A stretch of DNA of 64,000 nt from Streptantibioticus cattleyicolor NRRL 8057 = DSM 46488 (GCF_000240165.1 NC_017585.1:1-64000), one strand, 5' to 3'; shown: positions 1-9,220, counted from the stretch's first letter. A program made the numbers and translations. The notes: generated from the letters alone by a model not told the origin.

Positions 1-10
1 TGCCGGGCCG

Positions 11-2119
11 TCAGGCGGGCTGGACGGTGATGGTGCAAAGGCGCTTGGTGGCCCGGGTCAGGGCTACGTACAAGTCCCTTTCGCCGCCGGGGCGGTTGGT
101 GATGATTTCCTCGGGGTTCAGGACGACGACCGTGTCGAATTCCAGGCCGCGTGCTTCGGACGCCGGCACGATGCGTGCGTGGTGAGCGATGCCCTGGGCC
201 GTCAGTTCGCTCACCCTGGTGTCCGCGCAGATCACTCCCGCAAGCTCGCCCGGGTACGCGGCGCTCTGGGCGCGGAGTTCGTGAACGACGGCGGTGACCA
301 GCCCGTCCGGAGGTGTGGTCACGGTGCGAGGGTTCTCACCGCTTCGCAGTGATCGTGTGGGCTTCTGGTCCGGAGCGATCCGGGTGAGCAGGTCCCGGAC
401 GCTTGCCAGGATCTCCTGCGTGGTGCGGTAGCTGACGGTCAGGTTGTGCAGTTTGAACCTCGGTCCGGCGTGGGGGCCCAGTGCTTCCTTCCAGTCGCGT
501 GCCGTCGCGACCGGGCCTGCCTGGGCGAAGTCACCCACCAGCGTCATCGACCTCGACGGGCAGCGGCGGACGATCATCCGCCACTGCATGGCGGTCAGTT
601 CCTGCGCCTCGTCGACGACGACGTGCCCGTACGTCCGCTCGGGTGGGCCGTCGACCAGGCTCGCCGCCTCGTCCAGCAACGGCGCATCGGCAACGGTCCA
701 CGGGTCGTCCGGGCCGCGCAGCAGAAGGGACCGCTCGTGCGCGGTCAGGCGGGGCAGGTGCTCGGCGAGAGCTGCGGCGTTCGTCAGGAGTGCCTTCACG
801 AGGTCACCGGGTGCCAGCCGCGGCCACAACACCTCGACCGCTCGGTCGACGCCGGCGTCGTCGAGGAGATCGGCCCGGACGGCGTCCAGGTCCAGTTCGT
901 GGGCCGGGCCGGGATCGGCCGCGCCTTCGACGCGGCGCTGGGCGGCTCCCGTGAACCGGTCGAGGTTGATGCCCGTCATCCTTTCGGCATCGGCGTCGAT
1001 CTGCTCCAGGAGGTCACCCATGTCTCGTCGCATCGCGTCGGTGACGGCGTCGGCCAGGAGCTCTTTGAACACCTGGCGCGCGGGGTTGTGCCCCGCAACG
1101 GCTGCCACGGCGGCGTCGCGTGCCGTGGCGACCTCCTCGCCGGAGAGGTGAACCAGTTCCTGTCCGACCCGCACGGTGAAGTCACCGGCGGGGGCTTGGT
1201 GGACGCGCAGCAGGCCGGCCAAGGCGTCGGCGAGGCCGGAGCCGCCCTTGAGGCGCGCCGTATCGAACGGGTCGACCGTGTCCGTGGACGCTCCGGCCAG
1301 TTCCCGGCAGGTCGCCAGGACGACGTCGTTCTCGCCGAGCGAGGGGAGGACCTGGCAGATGTAGTCGAGGAACCGGGCGTTCGGCCCCACCACCAGGACA
1401 CCTTCCTCCGCGGCGCGTGGGAACGCGTACAGGACATAGGCCGCCCGGTGCAGGGCGGCCACCGTCTTGCCGGTGCCGGGGCCGCCCTGCACCACGGTCA
1501 CCCCGCGGTGGGCGGAGCGGACGATCTCGTCCTGCTCGGCCTGCAGCGTCGCGACGGCCGCGTGCATCCTGCCCGTACGCCGTGCCGACAGAGCCTCGGT
1601 CAACGGGCCGTCCCCCACGATGTCATCGTGGGTCGGGGCGGTCCCGTCCAGCAGTTCGTCGCTCACCGAGATGACCGTGCGCTCCTCGAGGCGCAGGTGC
1701 CGGCGCCGCCGCAGGCCCATCGGGTGGACCGGTGTCGCCTCGTAGAAAGGCCGCGCCGCGTTCGCGCGCCAGTCGACGAGCAGAGGCAGGTCGTCCTCCT
1801 CCGTATGCAGTCCGATGCGCCCGATGCGCAGGGCCGTGCCATCCGTCCAGTCGATGCGTCCGAAGACCAGCCCCTTTTCGGCGCCCTCCAGCCGGCCGAT
1901 CTCCTTCGCCAGACGCTCGGCGGCGATTTCCCTCGCGTACGCCTCACCGGGGCTGCCCGCCGGGGCCTTCAGCACACTCGCCCGGTGTGCTCGCGCCTCG
2001 CAAAGCCGCTCGGTGAGCAACTCGTACACGGAGGACACATAATCCTGCTCCAAGTCAACCGCACGCACAGCTGGGTCATTCATCTTCGACAACAGGGAGG
2101 CTCCTTCGATTGGAGCCAC
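11..2119 (-). CDS. HelD/HelR-type UvrD-like helicase, RNA polymerase-associated
   Basis: Superfamily-1 ATPase of the HelD family. Known members bind RNA polymerase and recycle stalled complexes, and the actinobacterial subgroup HelR displaces rifamycins. The motifs are in order: Walker A GGPGTGKT near residue 211, motif II DEAQE near 505, motif III LVGDFAQ, motif IV SYRTT, motif V ARGLEFDTVVVL and motif VI YVALTRATKRL near the C-terminus. At 702 residues it is normal length for the family. The start is uncertain. The GTG at 2119 has no ribosome site and directly abuts a TATGGT that could be a -10 box. A TTG at 2092 has GAAGGAG eight bases upstream, and an ATG lies at 2083. A perfect inverted repeat sits just upstream. 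Family assignment is secure; a rifamycin-protection role is only a possibility. Confidence 0.85.
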   Translation of the reverse strand: MAPIEGASLLSKMNDPAVRAVDLEQDYVSSVYELLTERLCEARAHRASVLKAPAGSPGEAYAREIAAERLAKEIGRLEGAEKGLVFGRIDWTDGTALRIGRIGLHTEEDDLPLLVDWRANAARPFYEATPVHPMGLRRRRHLRLEERTVISVSDELLDGTAPTHDDIVGDGPLTEALSARRTGRMHAAVATLQAEQDEIVRSAHRGVTVVQGGPGTGKTVAALHRAAYVLYAFPRAAEEGVLVVGPNARFLDYICQVLPSLGENDVVLATCRELAGASTDTVDPFDTARLKGGSGLADALAGLLRVHQAPAGDFTVRVGQELVHLSGEEVATARDAAVAAVAGHNPARQVFKELLADAVTDAMRRDMGDLLEQIDADAERMTGINLDRFTGAAQRRVEGAADPGPAHELDLDAVRADLLDDAGVDRAVEVLWPRLAPGDLVKALLTNAAALAEHLPRLTAHERSLLLRGPDDPWTVADAPLLDEAASLVDGPPERTYGHVVVDEAQELTAMQWRMIVRRCPSRSMTLVGDFAQAGPVATARDWKEALGPHAGPRFKLHNLTVSYRTTQEILASVRDLLTRIAPDQKPTRSLRSGENPRTVTTPPDGLVTAVVHELRAQSAAYPGELAGVICADTRVSELTAQGIAHHARIVPASEARGLEFDTVVVLNPEEIITNRPGGERDLYVALTRATKRLCTITVQPA

Positions 2120-2142
2120 ACCATACGACCAAGGATTCCGAA

Positions 2143-2162
2143 AGGTAAGTCTTGACTTACCT
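2143..2162. promoter_or_regulatory. Inverted repeat upstream of the helD-like gene
   Basis: AGGTAAGTC-TT-GACTTACCT is a perfect 9-bp inverted repeat with a 2-bp spacer, 24 bp before the most upstream start of the HelD-like gene. Size and position suit a repressor operator overlapping the promoter. It does not resemble the GC-rich rifamycin-associated element described for some actinobacterial rifamycin-resistance genes. No run of T follows, so a terminator is unlikely. Confidence 0.5.
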
Positions 2163-2779
2163 GGCGAGCCATGTCATTACGTCTGAATCCGTGACGGCTG
2201 ACCGTGTGGCGTATCACGCATTCCGCCGTTCCGTACATCGCCAATCGCGCTCCCGGTGCCCGCCTGCCTTATGGGCGAACCCGCCCTTGAACGCCGGCGG
2301 TGTCTTTCCGCGCCATCGAGTTCACCACTGCCCGGCCTGGATTCGCCGGTCACCGGCCTCCGCGCTTTCATGTCGCCGTAGGAAAGAATGACGACAGGCC
2401 CGGCGGGGCCCGATGGACCGGTCTTTTCCGGGCTCCGGTCCAAGGAGATCCCATGAAATCCGATGACGGCCGGGAACAGGGTCCACTGGCGGCTAAGGCC
2501 CGATCCGCCGGAGCATTCCGACACAGCCGGCGTGCGATTTTCCGCGGGGTGTGTCCGGCGAGGACGCGTTGTGGTGCGAGGGATACGGCGTCCGGGGAGA
2601 ACACGGTGGAGACCGGGTCGGGCACGCCCAGACCGAGCGCGGCCCGCGCGGCGTCGTCCAGTTCGACGGTGCGGAGGAAGTTCCCGGACCGGTCCGGCGG
2701 TCTCACCGGGGCGCCGGGGCGGCAGATCAGGCGCGGGCCGTGATCGCTCGTGTGGGCGGGCGGGCGGAGCCGCCGCGGA
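2163..2779. other. Gene-poor stretch with an unrecognised coding fragment
   Basis: No intact gene is supported here. On the minus strand from about 2755 to 2540 one frame has GC-rich third positions and reads like protein (for example RSGNFLRTVELDDAARAALG), but it has no credible start and I do not recognise the family. On the plus strand a strong ribosome site (AAGGAGATCCC) precedes an ATG at 2453, but the reading frame behind it looks non-coding. Most likely the debris of a lost gene next to a damaged LysR gene. Confidence 0.35.
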
Positions 2780-3706
2780 TCATGTTGTGCGTGCCGGTCC
2801 GATCTGGTGGGTTCCGGTGAGCAGAGCTTCGGCGTGTTTGCGGAAAGCGGTGACCAGACGGCTGCGGTCGCCGGCGCGGGTGGCGAGCACGACCTGGCTC
2901 GGTCCGACCCCGCGCAACGGGACCGTGGTGAGGCTGGGATGCAGCCCGGTCGCGTAGTCGAGGGGGCGGCCCGATGGCCACGGCCTGCCCGGCGGCGATG
3001 AGTTCGTGTTCGTCTTCGAGGGCTTCGAGCAGGGGGCCGTCGGGCGCGGGCCGCCCGTCGGGCCGGGGATCGAGGCGCCAGTAGGCGTTCAGCAGCGGGT
3101 CGGACCGGCGTACGCGGGGGATCGGCTCGTCCACGATGTCGTCGAGGGTGACCGACTCCTTGCCGGCCAGACGATGGTCCCGCGCCACAATCAGCACGCG
3201 CGGCTCGTCGTAGAGGACGGTGACGCGTAGCTGGCCGGTGGGGAACAGCAGACGCGTCACCACCGCGTCGACGCGGTGCTCCAGCAACGCGCCGCGCGAG
3301 TCGTTCCAGGCGAGCAGGCGGGTGTTGACCTCGGCACCGGGATCGCGGTCGCGCAGGGCGCGCACCGCCGGAGTGATGATCAGCCCCTTGGTGTAGCCGA
3401 TGGTGACGCTGCTGGGCCGGGACGCGGCCCGGGTGCGGGCCATCGCCTCGACCGCGGCACGCAGCAGCCCCTTGGCCCGGGGCAGGAAGATCTCGCCGGC
3501 CTCGCTGAGCCGGGTGCGTGCGTGGTGCGGTCGAGCAGGCGGACGCCCACTTGCTGTTCGAGGCGGCGGATCTGCCGGCTCAGCGACGGCTGCGTGGTGT
3601 GCAGCGCCTCGGCGGCACGGCCGAAATGCCGGTGCTCGGCGACGACCGTGAAGCACTGCACCAGCCGCAGGTCGAGGTCGACGGGCGCGGGGAAGGGCTC
3701 GGACAT
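2780..3706 (-). pseudogene. LysR-family regulator, two compensating frameshifts
   Basis: LysR-type transcriptional regulator, divergent from the epoxide hydrolase and so probably its controller. The winged HTH (LRLVQCFTVVAEHRHFGRAA, then TTQPSLSRQIRRLEQQVG) begins at ATG 3706. The frame changes near 3513-3526, inside a GTGCGTGCGTG repeat, and continues as RTRLSEAGEIFLPRAKGLL with a normal effector domain to AAGQAVAIG. It changes back near 2962-2972, at a run of five G and neighbouring GGCC, and ends at TGA 2780-2782. The summed length is a multiple of three and gives about 308 residues, the usual LysR size. This is either a real double-indel pseudogene or, more likely, uncorrected sequence error. 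Confidence 0.75.
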
Positions 3707-3800
3707 CAACCCACCCTAACTGGCATTATGCAAACCCCGTATGACGTTTTGCGGAACAATCATTGGACCGCGAACCCGTGGTGGCCGCACCGTGGTGATC
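3707..3800. promoter_or_regulatory. Divergent LysR / epoxide hydrolase promoter region
   Basis: AT-rich relative to its surroundings. It contains GCAAAC and GTTTTGC as imperfect inverted half-sites about ten bases apart (3730-3755). This is the expected place for LysR binding sites between a LysR gene and its divergent target. No precise operator or -35/-10 pair can be fixed by eye. Confidence 0.35.
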
Positions 3801-4910
3801 GTGACATCGAACAGCGTGACACCTTTTCGCATCGCCATTCCGGACAGTGCCCTGGAGGATCTGAAGGACCGGCTCCACCGGGTACGCCTGGCCGGCCGGC
3901 AGACAGCACCGGACAACAGCCAGGGGGTGCAACGGGAGCGCCTTGAAGAGCTGTTGGAGTACTGGGCCACCGGCTACGACTGGCGCAAGCTGGAGCGGCA
4001 GCTCAACGAGCTGGGCCAGTCCCGTACCACCATCGACGGCCTCGGCATCCACTTCACGCACGTGCGCTCGCCGCACCCCGACGCCACCCCCCTGCTGCTG
4101 CTCCACGGGTGGCCCGGCCCGTTCCTGGAGTTCCTGGGGACCGTCGGCCCGCTCACCGGCCACGGCTTCCACCTCGTCATCCCCTCGATGCCCGGCTACG
4201 GCTTTTCCGACCAGCCCACCTCCACCGGCTGGGGCCCGGACCGGATCGCCCGCGCGTACGGCGTACTCATCCAGCGCCTCGGCTACGACTCCTACCTGGC
4301 CCAGGGCGGCGACTGGGGCGGTGTCATCGCGACCCGCATGGGGGCGCAGCGCCCGGCAGGCCTGCGCGCGATCCACCTCAACTTCCCCGAATTCCTCGCC
4401 GCGCCACCGGTCGGCGACGACCCGACCCCCGAGGAGAAGGCCGCACCCCAACAAGGCAGCCGCTTCCTCACCGTCCATTCCGGATACCACGTCGTGCAGC
4501 GCACCCGGCCGCAGACCATCGGCTACGCCCTGACCGACTCCCCCGCCGGGCAGGCCACGTGGATCTACGAGAAGTTCCTCGACTGGACACGGCCCGACGC
4601 CCTCACCCCCGACGAGATCCTCGACCACATCTCCCTGTACTGGTACACCGGCACCGGCGCATCCTCTGCCCGCCTGTACTGGGAGTACGCCCGGCAGCCA
4701 CTCGCCCTGACCGAGCCGGACCTCCCCGTCGGCGTCAGCGTCTTCCCGGACGAACTGACGCGCACCCCGCGCATCCGGGCCGAGCGCGCCAACCACGACC
4801 TGCGCTACTTCACCGACGACATCCCCGCGTGCGGCCACTTCGCCGCCCTGGAGCAGCCGGAGTTGTTCGTCGAGGAGATCGTCAAGTTCGCCCGGACGGT
4901 GACCCCGTGA
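3801..4910 (+). CDS. Epoxide hydrolase, EHN-type alpha/beta hydrolase
   Basis: Soluble/microsomal-type epoxide hydrolase that opens epoxides to diols. The N-terminal EHN domain starts at PFRIAIPDSALEDLKDRL. The hydrolase core follows, with HGWPGP (oxyanion hole), nucleophile Asp near residue 171 in GGDWGG, the cap region and a C-terminal His in ACGHFAALEQPE. I chose the GTG at 3801 because it gives the usual family N-terminus and about 369 residues; an in-frame ATG at 3741 would add 20 unconserved residues. A FAH-family hydrolase follows 52 bp downstream in the same direction, suggesting a small catabolic operon under the divergent LysR regulator. The substrate is unknown. Confidence 0.88.
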   Translation: MTSNSVTPFRIAIPDSALEDLKDRLHRVRLAGRQTAPDNSQGVQRERLEELLEYWATGYDWRKLERQLNELGQSRTTIDGLGIHFTHVRSPHPDATPLLLLHGWPGPFLEFLGTVGPLTGHGFHLVIPSMPGYGFSDQPTSTGWGPDRIARAYGVLIQRLGYDSYLAQGGDWGGVIATRMGAQRPAGLRAIHLNFPEFLAAPPVGDDPTPEEKAAPQQGSRFLTVHSGYHVVQRTRPQTIGYALTDSPAGQATWIYEKFLDWTRPDALTPDEILDHISLYWYTGTGASSARLYWEYARQPLALTEPDLPVGVSVFPDELTRTPRIRAERANHDLRYFTDDIPACGHFAALEQPELFVEEIVKFARTVTP

Positions 4911-4962
4911 GAACAGTTGGGATCACGAAGACTCCACCACTACACCCGGGGGGCCTTGCCCG

Positions 4963-5879
4963 ATGAGGCGGGTCAGCTACCGCTCCACCGACGGCTCCAC
5001 ACGCTGCGGCGTGGTGCACGACAACACCATCCACGCCCTGGGCACGAACCTGCTGGAGCAGCTGCGCGCCGAAGGCGGGCTGCAGACCGCCGCGACCAGG
5101 GAACCCACCGAGACCGTCGAGCTGGCCACGGCCCACCTGCCGGCGCCGGTACCAGTGCCTCCGGCAGTCCGGAACATCACCACGTTCGAACACCACATCA
5201 GCAACACGGGCAAGGCAGCCGGCGGCCACGGCACGGTCAGCCCGGTCTGGCACGAGCATCCGCTCTTCTCCTTCTCGAACCCGGCCGCGATCAAGAGACC
5301 CCACGACAAGATCCCCATCGCCCCGGACGCGCGGTCGTGGGACTACGAGGTCAAGGCCGCCGCGGTGATCGCCGGGGATTGCTCGAACCTCGACGCCGCC
5401 ACGGCGGAGGAACACATCGCCGGCTGCCTGGTCTACTGCGACTGGAGCGCACGCGATGTCTCCGCGAGCGAGACGGGGTTCGTGTACGGCCCGTCCAAGA
5501 GCAAGGACGCCTCGACCAGCCTCGGCCCCTTCCTCGTCACACCCGACGAGTTGGAGCCCTACCGCTCGGGCAAGGGCTACGCGTTGCGGATGGACGGATA
5601 CGTCAACGGCGAGCATTACGGCGGCGGCAGCTGGGAGGAGATCCACTGGTCGTTCGGCGAGATGCTGGCGCACGCGTCGCGCGGCACCACACTGCGAGCC
5701 GGCGCATCCTCGCCAGCGGTCCCGTGGGCACCGGCTGCGTCCAGGAGTTGTCCGGCCACCGTTCCTACCTGTCGCCGGGGGACACGGTCCGGATCGACGT
5801 GGAGGAACTCGGCGCGATCTCCGCACGGATCACCGCGCCGGAGCCGCCCACCGTTGCGCCGCCCCCTCACCGACGTTGA
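4963..5879 (+). pseudogene. Fumarylacetoacetate hydrolase family protein, frameshifted
   Basis: FAH/2-oxo-hydratase fold protein, a metal-dependent C-C hydrolase or decarboxylase of aromatic catabolism. Family motifs are present: RSWDYEVKAAAVIAG with the metal-binding Glu, CDWSARDVSASE, and KSKDASTSLGPFLVTPDEL. After RGTTLRAG the frame is lost at 5704/5705. Adding one A there restores GDILASGPVGTGCVQELSGH, the canonical FAH C-terminal motif, and the protein runs on to TGA 5877-5879, giving about 305 residues. Both flanks are perfectly conserved, so a single missing base, biological or technical, is the simplest reading. It sits between the epoxide hydrolase and an SCO6745-family gene, probably co-transcribed. 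Confidence 0.8.
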
Positions 5880-5908
5880 TCCTTCGACCTGCCAGGAGAC
5901 CACCAGCG

Positions 5909-6814
5909 ATGCATCTCACCAGCACCTTTGGGCGTGCCACCATGGACATGCACGCCGTTCGCGAGGTCAGCCTCGCCATCAACGCGGCCCACCTGTTCAT
6001 CTACTTCATCCCCGAGGCACCCCAAGAGGCTGCCAAGCTCGGCGTGACCGAGTACGGACCGGCGTACTTCGCGTTCCGGTCGGCCCCGATGGGCGCAGTC
6101 CCGTGGCAGGTCACGCTCGCTGCCTTCTACAGCTTCAGCGCGCGGTCGGTGCGGGCCATGGAAGGCGTGTGGGACACCGCGACGCCAGGGCAGTGGCAGG
6201 CCGCTCGCTTCGCGGCCGTCGACCGTGCGGTGCGGCGCGTCAGCGTCAGCCTCACCGCCGATCGGATCGCCGAGGCACGATCGCCGATCGACCCGGTCGT
6301 CGCGAGCGCCGACTACGCCGGGAAGACGATGGCTGCCGCCAACGCCTCGGTCCCCCTCCCGCCCGATCCACTCGTCGCCCTGTGGCAACAGATCACAGTG
6401 CTACGCGAGTGGCGCGGCGACGCGCATGTCACCGTGCTCGCCGCCAACGACCTCGGGCCGTGCGACTGCAACGTTCTGCAGACCGCCACAGGTCACTTCC
6501 CGGAAGCGATCGCACGCGCCACCCGGCTGTGGAACGACGAGGAGGTGGCTGCGGCAACAGCCCGCCTCGCCGCACGCGGCTGGCTCAACGCCGACGGCAC
6601 CACCACCGAGACCGGCATCGCGGCGCGCGAGCGGATCGAGGTCGAGACCGACGAGCACTGCGCCGCGCTGTGGACGCCGATCGGCGACACCAACGTCCGA
6701 CGCCTCACCTCGCTCATCACGCCGATCCACGACGCGTTCACCGCAGCCGGGACATACCCCTTCCACGTGGAGACGGCAGACACGCAGCCCGCCGATCCGC
6801 AGACCGCCAGATAG
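5909..6814 (+). CDS. SCO6745-family protein
   Basis: About 301-residue protein of the actinobacterial SCO6745 family, which is annotated as helix-turn-helix-like but has no proven function. Recognisable stretches are FGRATMDMHAVREVSLAINA near the N-terminus (possible alpha-helical core) and LVALWQQITVLREWRGDAH in the middle. The C-terminus is rich in the polar segment ETDEHCAALWTPIGD. ATG 5909 has AGGAG eleven bases upstream. It begins 29 bp after the FAH-family gene, so the two are likely in one transcript. I infer no enzymatic role. Confidence 0.7.
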   Translation: MHLTSTFGRATMDMHAVREVSLAINAAHLFIYFIPEAPQEAAKLGVTEYGPAYFAFRSAPMGAVPWQVTLAAFYSFSARSVRAMEGVWDTATPGQWQAARFAAVDRAVRRVSVSLTADRIAEARSPIDPVVASADYAGKTMAAANASVPLPPDPLVALWQQITVLREWRGDAHVTVLAANDLGPCDCNVLQTATGHFPEAIARATRLWNDEEVAAATARLAARGWLNADGTTTETGIAARERIEVETDEHCAALWTPIGDTNVRRLTSLITPIHDAFTAAGTYPFHVETADTQPADPQTAR

Positions 6815-6923
6815 CCCGGATCCCGCCGGCCAGCCACCCCCCGGCTCAAGGGCGCGCCCGCCCCGACGAGGTGCTGTACCTGAACGCGGCGGACCTGGAG
6901 CCGGGCCCACCGGCCCGGAACGG

Positions 6924-7139
6924 TCAGGAGACGAACTCGGAGCTGCGGCGGAACTCGTGCGGGGTGGTGGGGAACTGGGACCACAGGATTTCGGAGCGGA
7001 TGGTGGCGTCCAGAACGCCGACCAGGAACCGGGTGCAGGTCATGTCGAAGCGTTCCCACGCGTCCGGTACGACGCTGTACTGGATGACTTCCCCGTTCTC
7101 CACAGTCCCCTGATACCACCGCACCAGGCCCCAGAGCAC
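6924..7139 (-). pseudogene. C-terminal fragment resembling a SUKH (SMI1/KNR4) protein
   Basis: Only about 71 residues are readable. The stretch ENGEVIQYSVVPDAWERFD, followed by TCTRFLVGVLDATIRSEILW, resembles the C-terminal part of SMI1/KNR4 (SUKH) proteins, which are often immunity proteins for contact-dependent toxins. The only start, GTG at 7139, has no ribosome site and no N-terminal domain precedes it, so this is probably a truncated remnant. The similarity is judged by eye and weak. Confidence 0.3.
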
Positions 7140-7279
7140 GCGCCCCGAGGATGGCCGCCATGCGCAGCACCCGGGCGCCGGGGGACGTGCCGCTCACACG
7201 GGCGCCGACGATACGCGCCGTGCCGCGCGTCTCCGCCGCGGGCGGGCAGCCGGGAACGCGGGGTACGCCGTTTCCCGCG

Positions 7280-7320
7280 ACCGGTGTCGTACCGGTGTCG
7301 TACCGGGGTACGACACCGGT
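7280..7320. promoter_or_regulatory. Complex operator upstream of the ABC-transporter / two-component operon
   Basis: The 11-mer ACCGGTGTCGT occurs twice in tandem (7280-7290, 7291-7301). It is then met by its inverted copy ACGACACCGGT (7310-7320). The inner pair forms a perfect 14-bp inverted repeat (7291-7304 and 7307-7320) with a 2-bp spacer. It lies 130 bp before the ATPase start and behind the start of the leftward fragment, so a terminator makes no sense. The likely ligand is the response regulator encoded at the end of the operon, or another dimeric regulator. Confidence 0.65.
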
Positions 7321-7451
7321 CGTACGGTCCCGCCGCGGCTGTTCCGCCTGGTGACGGTCGTCAGGCGCGGCGGCGACCGCATAGCGTGGGGCCGTCCCCG
7401 CGGCACCCGCCGGGGTGCGACGCCCCGTCCAGGAGGAAGTACGGATCCCGC

Positions 7452-8396
7452 ATGATCGAAGCGACCGCACTCACCAAGCGCTACGGCGACCGCACCGCGG
7501 TCGCCGACCTCAGCTTCACCGTCCGGCCCGGTGTCGTCACCGGATTCCTCGGGCCCAACGGCGCGGGCAAGTCCACCACCATGCGCATGCTGCTGGGGCT
7601 GGACGCCCCCACCTCCGGACACGCCACCATAGGCGGTCGTTCCTACGCCGACCACCCGGCCCCGTTGCACGAGGTGGGCGCCATGCTGGAGGCACGGGCC
7701 GTGCACACCGGGCGCACCGCCTACAACCACTTGCTGGCGCTCGCCGCCACCACCGGTATATCCCGCCGCCGGGTGGACGAGGTGATCGGCCTGGTCGGCC
7801 TCGGCGACGTGGCACGCAAACGGGCCGGCGGCTTCTCGCTGGGCATGGGACAGCGTCTCGGCATCGCCAGCGCCCTGCTGGGCGACCCCGCCACCGTCAT
7901 CCTCGACGAGCCGGTCAACGGGCTGGACCCGGAAGGGATCCGCTGGATCCGCAACCTCCTCAAGGGGCTGGCCGCCGAGGGGCGCACGGTTTTCGTCTCC
8001 TCGCACCTGATGAGCGAGATGGCGCTCACCGCGGAGCAGTTGATCGTGGTCGGCCGAGGCCGGCTCATCGCGGACATCTCCGTCGAGGAGTTCACCCACC
8101 AGGCGTCGACCGGCTCCGTGCTGGTCCGTACCCCGGACGCGGAACGGCTGCGGGCCGCGCTGGCCGGGCCGGACGTCACGGTCACCAGCGAGCGGCCCGG
8201 CGAGCTGGTCGTGTCCGGACTCGGCAGCGAGCAGATCGGCCTGGCCGCCGCGGAACACCGGGTGGTCCTCCACGAATTGACGCCGCAGCGTGCCTCGTTG
8301 GAGGAGGCGTTCATGGAACTGACCCGGGACGCCGTCGAGTACCAGGCCGCCGCCCCCGCCGCCACCGGACTGATCAGCGAAGGAACCGCAGCATGA
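7452..8396 (+). CDS. ABC transporter ATP-binding protein
   Basis: ATPase subunit of an export-type ABC transporter of the DrrA/bacitracin-resistance class. Walker A GPNGAGKS lies near residue 39, the signature-like segment is FSLGMGQRLGIAS, Walker B is VILDEPVNGLDPEG and the H-loop is SSHLMSEM. The C-terminal extension (about residues 220-314) is typical of this class. It overlaps the permease start by four bases (ATGA), so the pair is translationally coupled, and a histidine kinase and response regulator follow. This ATPase-permease-kinase-regulator order is common in Streptomyces systems that sense and expel cell-envelope-active compounds. The substrate is not evident. AGGAGG is placed rather far (about 15 bases) from the ATG. 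Confidence 0.93.
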   Translation: MIEATALTKRYGDRTAVADLSFTVRPGVVTGFLGPNGAGKSTTMRMLLGLDAPTSGHATIGGRSYADHPAPLHEVGAMLEARAVHTGRTAYNHLLALAATTGISRRRVDEVIGLVGLGDVARKRAGGFSLGMGQRLGIASALLGDPATVILDEPVNGLDPEGIRWIRNLLKGLAAEGRTVFVSSHLMSEMALTAEQLIVVGRGRLIADISVEEFTHQASTGSVLVRTPDAERLRAALAGPDVTVTSERPGELVVSGLGSEQIGLAAAEHRVVLHELTPQRASLEEAFMELTRDAVEYQAAAPAATGLISEGTAA

Positions 8397-9220
8397 GCGC
8401 CGCGACCGCCCCCGTCGCCACCGCCCCGGCCACCGGGCGCCGCCGGGTCACCCTGCCCCGGGTGGTCACCTCCGAGTGGATCAAGTTCCGCTCGCTGCGC
8501 TCGACATATCTGACCCTGCTCATCGGCGTGGTGGTGATGATCGGCATCGCGGCACTCGCGTGCTGGGCCACCGCCAACCGCTGGCCGCACCTGCCGATGG
8601 GGGAGAAGGAGGGCTTCGACGCCGCCGGACGCAGCATCGACGGCTTCATGTTCGCGCAGCTCGCGATCGGCGTCCTCGGGGTGCTCGTGATCAGCGGCGA
8701 GTACGCGACGGGCATGATCCGCGCCACGCTGGCCGCGGTGCCCAAGCGGCTGCCGGTGCTCTGGGCCAAGCTGCTCGTCTTCGGCTCGGTGACCCTGGTG
8801 GTCACCGCGGTGGCCTCGCTGGTGTCGTTCTTCGTCGGGCAGGCGATGCTGTCGGCCCAGCACATCCAGACCTCGCTGTCCGCCTCCGGCGTGCCCCGGG
8901 TCGTGCTGGGCACCGCGCTCTACCTGACGCTGGTCGGACTCTTCGGTGTCGGCATGGGCACGGTGACGCGGTCGACGCCGGGCGGTATCGCCGGTGTCTT
9001 CGGCACGGTCCTCGTGCTGCCGCTGATCCTGCACGCGCTGCCGTCCTCCTGGGTCGACGCCATCGGCCCGTACCTGCCCAGCAACGCCGGCCAGGCGCTC
9101 ACCGTGCTCCACGCCGAGCCGCACCAGCTCGCGCCGTGGACCGGGTTCGGGGTGTTCTGCCTGTACGTGGCCGCGGTGATCGCCGCCGGCGCCGTCGTCC
9201 TCAAGCGACGGGACGCGTGA
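8393..9220 (+). CDS. ABC transporter permease
   Basis: Integral membrane partner of the preceding ATPase, 275 residues. After a cytoplasmic N-terminus (VTSEWIKFRSLRSTYLTLL, the usual entry motif of ABC-2 permeases) there are about six membrane segments, near residues 37-57, 85-103, 130-155, 175-195, 200-222 and 248-270. The segment ISGEYATGMIRATLAAVP is characteristic of ABC-2 family permeases. The start overlaps the ATPase stop and the end overlaps the kinase start (GTGA), indicating one translationally coupled operon. Confidence 0.92.
   Translation: MSAATAPVATAPATGRRRVTLPRVVTSEWIKFRSLRSTYLTLLIGVVVMIGIAALACWATANRWPHLPMGEKEGFDAAGRSIDGFMFAQLAIGVLGVLVISGEYATGMIRATLAAVPKRLPVLWAKLLVFGSVTLVVTAVASLVSFFVGQAMLSAQHIQTSLSASGVPRVVLGTALYLTLVGLFGVGMGTVTRSTPGGIAGVFGTVLVLPLILHALPSSWVDAIGPYLPSNAGQALTVLHAEPHQLAPWTGFGVFCLYVAAVIAAGAVVLKRRDA

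Noticed and set aside
446..2155. 569-codon plus-strand frame opposite the HelD-like gene
   Set aside because: Shadow of the opposite strand caused by high GC; no motif, and the helicase motifs on the minus strand are decisive.
2143..2162. Reading the repeat as a rifamycin-associated element
   Set aside because: The known element is a GC-rich 19-mer; this AT-richer sequence shows no similarity beyond being palindromic.
7291..7320. 30-bp palindrome considered as a terminator
   Set aside because: It lies between divergent transcription units, has a third half-site in tandem and no gene ends there.
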